DNA from: a bacterium
Lineage (GTDB): Bacteria > Gemmatimonadota > Glassbacteria > GWA2-58-10
Assembly: GCA_021372515.1 (NCBI GenBank)
Contig: JAJFUG010000197.1
Location: 1-41,762 of the forward strand
DNA length: 41,762 bases
Direction of reading: 5' to 3'
Part shown: positions 14,113-22,561 of the stretch, one piece after another
Numbering within the stretch: position 1 is the stretch's first letter
Layout: the number at the start of each line of letters is the position of its first letter
Notes under the pieces: model-generated
Seen by the model: only the letters and a program-made list of their open reading frames with translations
Told to the model about the DNA's origin: nothing
The model's database searches: none
Position numbers and translations under genes: made by a program

Positions 14113-16386
14113 ATGCACCAGCCGATGAGCGATAAAGCCAGGCTCCTCAACGTATTGACCGTTATTCTGCTCCCGCTGCTGCTGTATCTGCCCTCCCTGG
14201 GCAACGGCTACGTGGGCTGGGACGACGGTATCATCCTGAACGACCCCTCCATCCGCTCTCTGGCGCCCGCCGACCTGGCCCGTCTTTTCCTGCCCCGCGC
14301 CGGGGGGACACTCACCTGGCAGCCGATGCGCAGCCTGGCTTTCGCCCTGGTCTATGCGGCGGACGGCCTGCGGCCGGAGGGCTACCTTGTTCTCAATATG
14401 CTGCTCTACAGCCTGACCGTTTTTCTGTTCTACCTGACCGTGCGACACCTGTGCTCCCTGTTCCCGGAACAACTGGAAGAGCGCCGGGCCGGGTGGGTGG
14501 CCCTGTCAGCCGCCGCTCTTTTCGCGGTCCACCCGCTGCACGTGGAGGCTGTCTCCTGGCTGCAGGGGGGCAAATTCAGCCTGCTGGCCGTGTTTTTCCT
14601 GGGGGCGCTGCTGAGCTGGCTGCGTTTCCGGGCCAATGGGAAACTGTCCAGCCTGGCCGCCGCTTTCGGCCTTTTTGTCTGCGCCCTGGCCAGCCAGCCC
14701 CTGGCCGTGGCGCTCCCGCCGCTGATTCTGGCCGCGGAGTTCATGTTGCCGCCTCCGGCGGAGACGGCGCCCTCGGCCAGCAAGCGTTTACTGGCTGCGG
14801 GAGCGTTTTTCCTGCCCATGCTGGCCGTGGCCCTGCAGGTGCTTTTCCTGTCCACGGTCACGCACGCCTCGGCCGCGCAGACCCCGCTCGTTGCACGCCT
14901 GGTCATGCTCCCGTCGCTCTGGGCCGCGTACCTGGCCAAATTTTTCCTGCCGGTGAATATCTGCTGCCGCTACCCGTTGAGCGTGCCGCTCTCGCCGCCC
15001 TGGGCGGGCGGCGGCCTGGGCGCGCTGGCTGTGGCGGTTTTCGCCTGGCTGGTCCTTCGCGCCTCCGGCAAGGCCAGCCGTCTGGCCGGGTTCGGCCTTC
15101 TGTTCGCCGGACTGACTCTTCTTCCCACCTCGGGCCTGGCGCCCACCAGCACCCTGATGGCCGACCGCTACCTGTTCCTGCCCTCGCTGGGGCTGAGCCT
15201 GGCGCTGGGCCTGGCCGCGATGCAGGTCTTCGCCTGGGTCGAGGGCAAGGGGAGAGGGCCGGCCCTGGCCGCGATCCTGTCCGCTGGGATTGTCCTTCTG
15301 GGCCTGGGCGCGGTCAGCCTGCGCCGTCAGCTCGACTGGCGCGGCCCGGTCAGCCTCTGGAGCCGGGTGCTGCAGGTCTATCCGGGCCACGACCTGGCGG
15401 CCAGTAACCTGGCCGAGGCCTACCTGAAAGTAGGCAACCTGGCGGCCGCGGACAGCCTCTACCGACGTAGCCTGAAAATCAATCCCGCCAACGGGGACGC
15501 CTGGGGCAACCTGGGGGCGGTGCTGCGCGCCGAGGGCGATTCGGCCGGGGCGCTGGAGGCGCTCGAACGGGCTGCAGTCCTGCGCCCGGACCGCGGGGCG
15601 GTCTGGGTCAACCTGGCCAACAGCTACGCCGCGCGGGGACAGGATTCCCTGGCCCTGGACGCTTTCGGGCGCGCCCTGGAGCTGAAAGACAAATGGGAGT
15701 GGCAGGCGCGCTACAACCGGGCCAAGCTTTGGCTGGCCCAGGGGCGCAGCGGGCCGGCCCTGGAGGAGATCGAAAGCGTGGCCCGCACCTGGCCCGGCCA
15801 GATCAACGCCGCGGCCTGGCTCGACCTGGGACGGACCCTGGATGGTCTGGGACGGGCCGGCCTGGCAGTGGAGCTGCTGGAGCTGGGGCAGAACGAGAGC
15901 GGCTTCGACAGCCGCTGCCTGCAGCTCCTGGGCAACCTTCAGCTCGTGCAGGGGCAGACCGAAAAGGCCCGCGCCAGCCTGGAGCGCGCCCTGCGTGATG
16001 ATCCTCAGTCCTGGCAGAGCCTGGTTCTGCTCGGCTCGGCCTGGCAGCGGAGCGGTGATTTCGCGCAGGCGTCCTCTTGTTTCGAGCGGGCGCTCGGCGC
16101 CCCCGGGGCGGACAGCTTGCGCGTGCTGAATTACCTGGCCCTGGCCCTGGCCGCCGGAGGGCAGGAGAGCCAGGCCCTCGATGCCTGGCGCCGCTGCCTG
16201 AGCGCCGACCCCTCCTTCATCGAGGGCTGGGTCAACCTGGGCCTCTACCTGCGCGAGCGCGGCCACGAACAGGCCGCCCGTGCCAGCCTGGCCCGCGCCC
16301 TGGCCCTCTGCGGCGACACGCCCGCCCTGGCTGACCTGCGCGCCAGGCTGAACGGGTGGCTGGAGCAGAAAACAACCACACCCTGA
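14113..16386 (+). CDS. TMTC-like GT-C membrane protein with C-terminal TPR repeats (first of three)
   Basis: About the first 410 residues are polytopic membrane sequence. They start VLTVILLPLLLYLPSLGNGY, and the first lumenal loop carries an Asp-Asp (VGWDDGIILNDPSI). The conserved motifs HPLHVEAVSWLQGGKFSLLA and MADRYLFLPSLGLSLALG follow. This is the layout of TMTC/GT-C family O-glycosyltransferase-like proteins, which use a polyprenyl-linked sugar at the outer face of the membrane. From about residue 420 to 750 come roughly nine TPR-like repeats (e.g. WGNLGAVLRAEGDSAGALEA, WVNLGLYLRERGHEQAARAS), expected to bind a protein or glycan partner in the periplasm. Starts at GTG 14047 and ATG 14125 are also possible; none has a clear ribosome-binding site. 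The catalytic role is inferred from the family. Confidence 0.72.
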   Translation: MHQPMSDKARLLNVLTVILLPLLLYLPSLGNGYVGWDDGIILNDPSIRSLAPADLARLFLPRAGGTLTWQPMRSLAFALVYAADGLRPEGYLVLNMLLYSLTVFLFYLTVRHLCSLFPEQLEERRAGWVALSAAALFAVHPLHVEAVSWLQGGKFSLLAVFFLGALLSWLRFRANGKLSSLAAAFGLFVCALASQPLAVALPPLILAAEFMLPPPAETAPSASKRLLAAGAFFLPMLAVALQVLFLSTVTHASAAQTPLVARLVMLPSLWAAYLAKFFLPVNICCRYPLSVPLSPPWAGGGLGALAVAVFAWLVLRASGKASRLAGFGLLFAGLTLLPTSGLAPTSTLMADRYLFLPSLGLSLALGLAAMQVFAWVEGKGRGPALAAILSAGIVLLGLGAVSLRRQLDWRGPVSLWSRVLQVYPGHDLAASNLAEAYLKVGNLAAADSLYRRSLKINPANGDAWGNLGAVLRAEGDSAGALEALERAAVLRPDRGAVWVNLANSYAARGQDSLALDAFGRALELKDKWEWQARYNRAKLWLAQGRSGPALEEIESVARTWPGQINAAAWLDLGRTLDGLGRAGLAVELLELGQNESGFDSRCLQLLGNLQLVQGQTEKARASLERALRDDPQSWQSLVLLGSAWQRSGDFAQASSCFERALGAPGADSLRVLNYLALALAAGGQESQALDAWRRCLSADPSFIEGWVNLGLYLRERGHEQAARASLARALALCGDTPALADLRARLNGWLEQKTTTP

Positions 16387-16397
16387 GGCTGAATGGC

Positions 16398-18497
16398 ATG
16401 ACGAGCGAACCGAAAACAGACAATCCTGACCCGTCCCCAGCCTGGGACCGCTGGCTGTGGGCCTTGCTGGCCGCGGCTCTGGCGGTCTACCTGCGCGGGA
16501 TTAACTACGGACTGGTGAACTGGGACGACGCCCTGGCGCGGCGCGAGCTTTTCGCCGACGGGCTGAGCTTGGCACAGGTCGTCCGGTTCTTTTTCCCTGC
16601 CGGCGGGACCACTTGGCAACCGGTGCGCGAGCTGGCCACGGCCCTGCTGGGAGTGCTGCCGAGGGCCTGGGGCTGGGCGCCGTATCACGTTTTCTCTGTC
16701 GGCCTGTTCCTGGGGAGCGTGACCCTGCTGTATGCCTTTCTGCGGCGGCTGTTCGCGCGGGAGAGGTTCGGCCTGAGCGCCGGCACCGCCGCCCTGGCGG
16801 CCCTGACCGGGAGCCTGGTGTTCGCCCTGCACCCCTCTCACACCGAGGTAGTGGCTTGGACCTTGGGCCAGAAAGATGTCCTGGTCGGATTTTTCTTCAT
16901 CGCCTGCCTCTATTTCTACACTCGCTCCGAGTGGCCCGCAGGGTGGGAGAGGCTGCTCTGCCTGGTCTGCTACGGCCTGGCCCTGGGCTCGAAACCCTCG
17001 GCGGTCAGCCTGCCGCTCGTCCTGGCCGCCTACGACCGGTTCTTCCGGCCGGAGAGCCTCTCGGGACGCCGCCGGGGTGGGACACTGGTTTTCTACGCGC
17101 TCCTTCTGCTGCCGGCAGTGGCGGCGGGGCTGTATTTCATCGGCACCACGGCGCGCACCGGAGCGGTGCTGACCGAGGGCGGCCTGTCCGGGCGACTGGC
17201 GCGGGCGGCCGGGGCGCTTGCCTTTTCGGCGCTCAAGCTGGTCCTGCCCCTGAATCTGGTCCACCGCTACCCGGCGTTCGATTTCCGGGGCGCGGCCGAT
17301 TTCCGTCTCTGGGCCAGTCTGGGCGTTTCCGCAGCCCTGCTCGGTGTGACAGCGCAGGCCGCGCGGCAGCGGCGGCCCTGGGGCTTTTTCCTGGCCTGGT
17401 TCGCCCTGGCCCTGCTGCCCAATATGAACCTGGTGCCCATCCGCATCGAGCGCGCCGACCGCTATTACTACCTTTCTTCATACGCGTTCTCGGCCCTGGC
17501 GGGCTGGGCTTTCGCCCGGCTGTACCAGAACGCCGGCCGCTGGAGAGCGGCCCTGGCCGGGGCGGGGACCAGCGCGGCGCTGGTCCTGGCCGGACTGTGT
17601 TTCGTGCAGGTGGGGTACTGGAAGGACGGCCCCGCGCTGTGGGGACGGGTGGCGGCCCTGTACCCGCAGATGCCCCTGGGGCATGTCATGCTCGGGAACT
17701 CGTACCTGCAGCAGGGGCAGGATGAGCAGGCCCTGCGCGCTTTCGCCCCGCTTCTGCGGCAGAACCCGCCCAACCTGGCCGCACTCGGCGGCTCGGCGGT
17801 GGCCTTGGCGCATCAGGGACGGTTGCGCGAGGCGCGCGCTTTTCTTGAGCTGGGAGTGAAACTGGCCCCGCAGGACCCCGGACTGAACGTCCCCCTGGCC
17901 CGCCTTCTGATCCGCGAGGGCGACTACAGACGGGCGGACAGCCTTCTTGAGCGGATCCTGAGCCACGATCCGGAAGCGACTGAAGCCCGTCTGGCACGCG
18001 CCCGCCTGTGCGCGCTCAGCGGACGGGCAGGGGAGGCCTTGGATATCTATCGTGCGCTGGACCCGGGCCGCCTGGATGTGGACGGCCTGGAATTCCTGGG
18101 GGCGCGCAGTTTCGGGGACGGAGACTATACGCGGGCGGAGGGGTATTTCCGGCGGGTGGTGCAGCTCCAGCCGGCTCTGGCCCGCGGCTGGAACAACCTT
18201 GCCGTGGCAGCCGAGAACCGGGGCGATCTGTCACTGGCCGACACGCTTTACGCCAGGGCCGCGGCCCTGGACAGCCTGTACGCGGATGCCCTGTTCAACC
18301 GGGGAAACGTGCTGCTCAAGCTGGGCCGGACCGATTCGGCGCGCGTGCTCTACGCGCGGGCCGACAGCCTGAGCGGCTGCGCCGACCCGGCGGTGGTCAT
18401 GGCCTTGGGACGCGCCTGCCTCGCCGCGGGTGACAGCGCGGCGGCTGCCGCCTGCGCGGCGCGCCTGGAAAAGCTCGCGACTGAGAGAGCCAAGTGA
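16398..18497 (+). CDS. TMTC-like GT-C membrane protein with C-terminal TPR repeats (second of three)
   Basis: This 699-residue paralog of the preceding gene has the same order of parts: a first membrane helix followed by INYGLVNWDDALARRE, then HPSHTEVVAWTLGQKDVLVG, then RIERADRYYYLSSYAFSALA. A TPR tail of about 280 residues follows (MLGNSYLQQGQDEQALRAFA, WNNLAVAAENRGDLSLADTL). ATG 16398 lies 11 bases after the stop of the first paralog, whose end carries a usable GAGG; an upstream in-frame ATG at 16356 would overlap it. Its stop overlaps the start of the third paralog (GTGA), so the set is translationally coupled. The members have diverged strongly in sequence, so the duplications are not recent. 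Confidence 0.72.
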   Translation: MTSEPKTDNPDPSPAWDRWLWALLAAALAVYLRGINYGLVNWDDALARRELFADGLSLAQVVRFFFPAGGTTWQPVRELATALLGVLPRAWGWAPYHVFSVGLFLGSVTLLYAFLRRLFARERFGLSAGTAALAALTGSLVFALHPSHTEVVAWTLGQKDVLVGFFFIACLYFYTRSEWPAGWERLLCLVCYGLALGSKPSAVSLPLVLAAYDRFFRPESLSGRRRGGTLVFYALLLLPAVAAGLYFIGTTARTGAVLTEGGLSGRLARAAGALAFSALKLVLPLNLVHRYPAFDFRGAADFRLWASLGVSAALLGVTAQAARQRRPWGFFLAWFALALLPNMNLVPIRIERADRYYYLSSYAFSALAGWAFARLYQNAGRWRAALAGAGTSAALVLAGLCFVQVGYWKDGPALWGRVAALYPQMPLGHVMLGNSYLQQGQDEQALRAFAPLLRQNPPNLAALGGSAVALAHQGRLREARAFLELGVKLAPQDPGLNVPLARLLIREGDYRRADSLLERILSHDPEATEARLARARLCALSGRAGEALDIYRALDPGRLDVDGLEFLGARSFGDGDYTRAEGYFRRVVQLQPALARGWNNLAVAAENRGDLSLADTLYARAAALDSLYADALFNRGNVLLKLGRTDSARVLYARADSLSGCADPAVVMALGRACLAAGDSAAAAACAARLEKLATERAK

Positions 18498-20785
18498 GCG
18501 GACAACCTGTTCATAGGGAGCCGGGTGGTCGCAGTAGCCTCATGGAACGTTTCCCGGGCGGGGCCGCGGGACTTCTGCTCCTGGGACTGACCGTGGCTGC
18601 GGTCCTGGCGGTCTACGCGCAAAGCCTGGGTTTCGGCATGGTGAACTACGATGACGCCCTGGTGAACCGCCCGGAATGGCGTCACTTGCGCGAGCTCTCC
18701 TGGGACGGGGTAAAGCGCATTTTCAGCCTTCACGAGGGCGGCGCCTACCAGCCCTTGCGCGACCTGGCCTTCGCGCTGGTCTGGCGTCTGCAGGGCGCCG
18801 GACCGTTCGGCTTCCACCTGTTCAACCTGCTGTTCTACGGGCTGAATCTGGCCGCGGTGTTCGTGCTGCTGCGCCGCCTGCTGGGCCTGACTCCCGGATT
18901 CGAGGCTCCCCGCACCCGCGACCTGTACGCCTGGGCCGGCACGCTGCTTTTCGCCGTACACCCGGTGCACGTGGAGGCGGTGGCCTGGGTCGTTGCGAAC
19001 AAGGAACTGCTCTGCGGACTGTTCTGCTTTCTGAGTTTCCACGCCTGGCTGCGCAGCCGCGAGGCAGGGCACAGCCGGCTCTGGTACGCCCTGGCCCTGC
19101 TTTTCTTTTTGCTGGGCCTTCTGTCCAAGCCCACGGCGGCGGCGCTGCCGCTGGCCCTGGCTGTGTTCGAGCTCCTGAACCCCGGCGCCGCAGAGGGTGA
19201 GCGCCACTGCGGCCTGCTGCGTCGCATGGCCCGGCTGGCCCCGTTCGCCGCGCCGGTGGCCCTGGCCGGCCTCTACTACGTGTTCCGCAGCACCGCGTTC
19301 ACCGGCAGCTTTCTGCAGGACAGCCTGCGGGTGCACATCCTAAGCCTGGCCTCGGTGCTGGCCAAGTACGTCAGGATCGTCTTTCTGCCGGTCAACCTAT
19401 GCAACAGCTACCCGCCGCCGTTTTTCTCCGGTCGGTACGACTGGCGCCTGGCGGCCTACCTGGCTCTGGATACCGCCCTGTTCTGGGGCCTGTGGTTGTC
19501 CGTGAGGCGCGGCGAGCGCATGGTCTCTTTCGGGCTGGCGTTTTTCCTTCTCACCCTGCTGCCTGTTTCGGGCCTTCTGCCGATCAGCATCTTCATGGCC
19601 GACCGCTACCTCTACCTGCCCTCTTTCGGGGCGGTGCTGGCCGGGCTGGTGCTGCTGCGCCGTTTGGAGCAGAGTTCTCCGGCCCGGCGCCGCATTCTGG
19701 TTGCCGCCGGAGCCCTTGTGTTGGCCGCCCTGACCGTGCTTTCCACGGCGCGCTGCCGCGCCTGGCGGGATGGGGTCAGCCTGTGGGGCTCGGCGGCGCG
19801 CACCTACCCGAATTTCCAGTTCAATTTCTATGGCCTGGGCGCAACATATATGCAGCTGGGCCGTGACGATGAAGCGCTGGATGCGTTCCGCGTGGTGAAC
19901 AGTTTCAAGGAACATCTGCGCGCCACCCTGTACAGCGGCCAGATCTACGAGCGACGGGGCGACAGCCTGGCCGCACGTCAGGCTTTCCGGCGCAGCGTGG
20001 AGCTGTACGGGGAAACGATGGGCAAGCCGGAGCTTCTGGCCGAGGCCTGGCGCGGCCTGGGACGCCTGGACAGCCTGGCGGCCCTGGCCGGGAGGGCGAG
20101 CGACGACCGGGATGTCCGCGGGATAGCCATCCGCGAGGCGGACCGTCTGTTCGCCAGCGGTGACTGGAGCGCCGCGGCCATTCTCTACGGGGCCTTGCCG
20201 GTGCGTTATCTCGATGCCGAACGGCTGGAGCGTCTGGCCGCGGGCTGCTATGCCTCCGGCCGGTACACCCGGGCGCTGGACCTTTTCCGGGCGCTGCGCG
20301 ACAGCTCGGCCCACCCCACGGCCGCGGCCTGCAACAACGTGGGCGTGGCGCTGGAAGCCCTCGACAGCCTTCAGGCTGCCCAGAGCGAGTACAGCCGCGC
20401 CCTGGAACTCGATCCGCGCTACCCGGACGCCCTGTTCAACCTGGGCAACGTGGCCCGCAAGCAGGGCCGTCCGGCTCAGGCCCTCCAGTGTTATGACCGG
20501 GCCCTGGCGCTGGAGGGGAGCCGCCTGGATGTCGAGCTGGCCCGCGGACTGGCGCTGCTCGACCTGGGGCGCGGCGTCGAGGCTGCAAGCGTGTTCGAAT
20601 GGGTGCTCAAGGCGCGGCCCGGCGCCTCCGAGGCCCTTCTCGGCCTGGCGGATGCTCTCTGGCAGTCGGGACGCCGTGACAAGGCAAGTGAAATCTACCG
20701 CCGCTGTGACGCTGCAATGCAGAATCCTCCCTCACGGGTCCTGGAACGCCGGGGCCGCGGGGCGGATGTTTCCCCGAAAAATTAA
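18494..20785 (+). CDS. TMTC-like GT-C membrane protein with C-terminal TPR repeats (third of three)
   Basis: At 763 residues it keeps the family signatures FGMVNYDDALVNRPEW, HPVHVEAVAWVVANKELLCG and FMADRYLYLPSFGAVLAGLV in a membrane part of about 430 residues. The TPR-rich tail follows (FYGLGATYMQLGRDDEALDA, CNNVGVALEALDSLQAAQSE, LFNLGNVARKQGRPAQALQC). The GTG start overlaps the stop of the second paralog by four bases; ATG 18542 is an alternative nearer the first helix. Three such genes in a row imply different acceptors or sugars, or a complex of related subunits. Both are inferences, since no catalytic residues beyond the loop Asp pair can be assigned from sequence alone. Confidence 0.72.
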   Translation: MSGQPVHREPGGRSSLMERFPGGAAGLLLLGLTVAAVLAVYAQSLGFGMVNYDDALVNRPEWRHLRELSWDGVKRIFSLHEGGAYQPLRDLAFALVWRLQGAGPFGFHLFNLLFYGLNLAAVFVLLRRLLGLTPGFEAPRTRDLYAWAGTLLFAVHPVHVEAVAWVVANKELLCGLFCFLSFHAWLRSREAGHSRLWYALALLFFLLGLLSKPTAAALPLALAVFELLNPGAAEGERHCGLLRRMARLAPFAAPVALAGLYYVFRSTAFTGSFLQDSLRVHILSLASVLAKYVRIVFLPVNLCNSYPPPFFSGRYDWRLAAYLALDTALFWGLWLSVRRGERMVSFGLAFFLLTLLPVSGLLPISIFMADRYLYLPSFGAVLAGLVLLRRLEQSSPARRRILVAAGALVLAALTVLSTARCRAWRDGVSLWGSAARTYPNFQFNFYGLGATYMQLGRDDEALDAFRVVNSFKEHLRATLYSGQIYERRGDSLAARQAFRRSVELYGETMGKPELLAEAWRGLGRLDSLAALAGRASDDRDVRGIAIREADRLFASGDWSAAAILYGALPVRYLDAERLERLAAGCYASGRYTRALDLFRALRDSSAHPTAAACNNVGVALEALDSLQAAQSEYSRALELDPRYPDALFNLGNVARKQGRPAQALQCYDRALALEGSRLDVELARGLALLDLGRGVEAASVFEWVLKARPGASEALLGLADALWQSGRRDKASEIYRRCDAAMQNPPSRVLERRGRGADVSPKN

Positions 20786-20992
20786 AGCCCACCACTCTGC
20801 ATTCCGATTCTATCATAAGGAACCGGTGCCTGGACTGCCGAGCCGCAGGATGCGGCCGGGCGGGACCGCAAGGGCGCCGGTGGAGCGCGCTGACTGGTCT
20901 GGCACAGTCACCCCACCCTCCTGGAACTACAGTTCCGGCCGGTGCGTTCCGGGAATCAATCAGGGATGATCTCAGGGAGAAAGGGATTTCTC

Positions 20993-21415
20993 ATGGGAAA
21001 CAAGCTGCTGCTTGTCATCGGTATGTCGTGCCTGCCGTCGTTGTTCTACCTGTTCTATGTCCTGTTTCGCCGTGGGCGCAGGCATCTGAGCAAATCGGCG
21101 TTAAGGATCGGCCACGACAGTATCGTGCAGATCCTGCTGGCGGCGCTGGCCATATTCTGCTTCCTGCTGAGCGCCACTTTCGCGGGCTGGCTCTTGTTCT
21201 CGCACGTTCCGTACTATCACCTTCAGAAAGCCCTGGTCCTGTCGGTTCTCTTTCTGCTTCTGGGTGTGTTCTGCATCCAGGTGTTGCAGTTTATCCGCCT
21301 GCAGGGCCGGCCGTCCCAGCCGAAAAGCCGTCCGGAGCCCCGCGCGCGGACCAATCCGGCGGCCCGTCCGGTCCAGAACGGGGCCTGGCTGACCAGCGGG
21401 CAGCGGGGCCGGTAA
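20993..21415 (+). CDS. Small three-helix membrane protein, function unknown
   Basis: The product is about 140 residues. It has three predicted membrane segments (LLLVIGMSCLPSLFYLFYVL; VQILLAALAIFCFLLSATFA; ALVLSVLFLLLGVFCIQVLQ) and a basic, proline-rich cytoplasmic tail (QGRPSQPKSRPEPRARTNPA). ATG 20993 is chosen because GGGAGAAAGGG lies just upstream; ATG 20966 in the same frame would add nine residues. I recognise no family. It lies between the GT-C cluster and a second small membrane protein, and may form an accessory part of either neighbour. Confidence 0.6.
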   Translation: MGNKLLLVIGMSCLPSLFYLFYVLFRRGRRHLSKSALRIGHDSIVQILLAALAIFCFLLSATFAGWLLFSHVPYYHLQKALVLSVLFLLLGVFCIQVLQFIRLQGRPSQPKSRPEPRARTNPAARPVQNGAWLTSGQRGR

Positions 21416-21491
21416 AATGCTCCGGCAGGACTTGAAAGTCGGTCCGGCCGGCTTTAACTTAATATAGCGATCAATTTACAGGGACAGCACC

Positions 21492-21701
21492 ATGGCCGAC
21501 CTGACAAGCATGGATTTGATGGGAACGGAAGAGGAAACCTCGGAAGAGAGTCACTCTTTCGATGAGCTGCTCGATTCATCGAGCAAGGAGTTGGAGTGGC
21601 TCATCCCGCCGGAACAGTTCGTCGATTTCTGGGTCGCCGGGATTTTCCTGCTGGTCGGCACCTGGCAGATCATCACGATAATGTTCCTGATGCTGCAATA
21701 G
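21492..21701 (+). CDS. Small acidic protein with one C-terminal membrane helix
   Basis: This 69-residue protein has an acidic, Ser-rich N-terminal half (TEEETSEESHSFDELLDSSS). One hydrophobic segment follows at the very C-terminus (FWVAGIFLLVGTWQIITIMFL), the layout of a tail-anchored or small single-span membrane protein. AGGGA precedes the ATG and a perfect terminator follows within 31 bases of the stop, which supports a real short gene. No family is recognised. Confidence 0.55.
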   Translation: MADLTSMDLMGTEEETSEESHSFDELLDSSSKELEWLIPPEQFVDFWVAGIFLLVGTWQIITIMFLMLQ

Positions 21702-21731
21702 AGAGAGCCTGACGTAAACGGACCGATCTGA

Positions 21732-21760
21732 AGCCGCACCCACCACGGGTGCGGCTTTTT
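21732..21760 (+). terminator. Rho-independent terminator
   Basis: AGCCGCACCC (21732-21741), loop ACCAC and GGGTGCGGCT (21747-21756) form a perfect 10-bp stem, followed by TTTT. It closes the block of GT-C and small membrane proteins. Confidence 0.93.
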
Positions 21761-22026
21761 GCCTCCGGCGGTATGCCAATTGCCCTTATTACAACTCGGA
21801 TTCCGCTGCCGATCGGACAGACAAGGTGTGAGGACAGCCACTGGCTGAGCTTGCAGGTCTTTGACCGACAGAAGCCCTGTAATGCGATGTGGGATTTTCT
21901 GTGCGATTTCAGCCAGGAGCGCCCGTTTCCGTGCAGCAACAGCCGCCGCACCGGTTATTCTGCTGACCATTACAGGCTGGGAGTCCAACGGTTAAGCCCG
22001 GCCCGTGAACCATAGCAAGTCAAAAC

Positions 22027-22053
22027 TAAAGTTTGAAAGCAGGATGCCGATTT
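22027..22053 (+). promoter_or_regulatory. Sigma-28 (FliA/WhiG-type) promoter P1
   Basis: TAAAGTTT (22027-22034), exactly 11 bases, then GCCGATTT (22046-22053). This matches the flagellar sigma consensus TAAAGTTT-N11-GCCGATAA at all eight -35 bases and at GCCGAT. Predicted start near 22061, about 500 bases upstream of the cargo gene. Confidence 0.75.
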
Positions 22054-22060
22054 AACTCTT

Positions 22061-22330
22061 TAGGCCAAGTATTTGAGTTCAGTCTTGACTCCCGGGGATT
22101 CCTGTGTCCGGGATAGGGGATGAACCGCCCGCTGAAAGCCTCAGGGCTCGAGGCGAGTGGTTGTGACTGTATTGTCCTTCCATGTCGGGCCAGGTGAGGT
22201 GTTTCAGACCGGAGGAAAAGATAAGGTAAAAAATTCCAGAGAAATTGTCCCTAAACATAAAATTCAGACTGCAAGATTCACTTTGTTCGACGCAGAGGCC
22301 GCGGAAACTGTGAGTTTCCAAACTTTTTTT
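22061..22330 (+). ncRNA. Candidate small RNA or long leader between sigma-28 P1 and a hairpin
   Basis: Transcription from P1 would meet the hairpin GGAAACT-GTG-AGTTTCC and a T run at 22303-22330, giving a transcript of about 270 nt with internal inverted repeats (CCCGG/CCGGG near 22090-22118; GCCTC/GAGGC near 22136-22152). No open frame in it looks like a protein. This is inferred only from the order of signals. Confidence 0.3.
22303..22330 (+). terminator. Terminator-like hairpin between the two sigma-28 promoters
   Basis: GGAAACT, loop GTG and AGTTTCC (22303-22319), then AAAC and seven T. The four bases between stem and T run make it less than ideal. The end also forms AAACTTT-TTTT-AAAGTTT, whose right arm is the -35 of P2. 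Confidence 0.4.
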
Positions 22331-22356
22331 AAAGTTTGAAGGGCCTGCGCCGATTT
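22330..22356 (+). promoter_or_regulatory. Sigma-28 (FliA/WhiG-type) promoter P2
   Basis: TAAAGTTT (22330-22337), exactly 11 bases, then GCCGATTT (22349-22356), identical in both conserved boxes to P1 while the spacer differs at most positions. Predicted start near 22364, about 200 bases before the cargo gene. Confidence 0.78.
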
Positions 22357-22392
22357 AAAGAAGTAGTGTATTGCCCCTTTCTACGCTCAAAC

Positions 22393-22409
22393 TTGGCCAG
22401 ATGCATGCA
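22393..22409 (+). promoter_or_regulatory. Weak sigma-54-like site
   Basis: TTGGCCAGATGCATGCA keeps GG-N10-GC with TTGGC at -24 and TGCA at -12, but misses several consensus bases. It is listed mainly because the next genes also have sigma-54-type sites. Confidence 0.3.
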
Positions 22410-22561
22410 AATTTGAACAAAATTGACGGGAACGCTTGAAGGACAATATGTAAAGGAGGGGACATGGTATTCTGCTATGATACGGGGTGACAGAACAGCA
22501 GTGCTAGTTTCCAGGAGGGGAACTAATCTGAAGTAAACGAACTTTTCTCAAGGAGAGAAAA

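Larger units (their letters stand above)
21763..22561. other. 800-base regulatory gap before the first giant cargo gene
   Basis: No credible gene is seen. The gap is AT-richer than its surroundings. It holds two sigma-28-type promoters (22027-22053, 22330-22356), a terminator-like hairpin between them, a weak sigma-54-type site (22393-22409) and several small inverted repeats, e.g. GCCTC/GAGGC near 22136. Short frames such as 21749-22015 look non-coding. Confidence 0.65.

Noticed and set aside
20887-20920. CTGGCACAG upstream of the small membrane protein gene as a sigma-54 site
   Set aside because: No TTGC or GC follows at the proper distance.
21749-22015. 88-codon + strand frame in the regulatory gap
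   Set aside because: It starts inside the terminator stem, lacks a ribosome-binding site, and runs up to the sigma-28 promoter region; no family resemblance.
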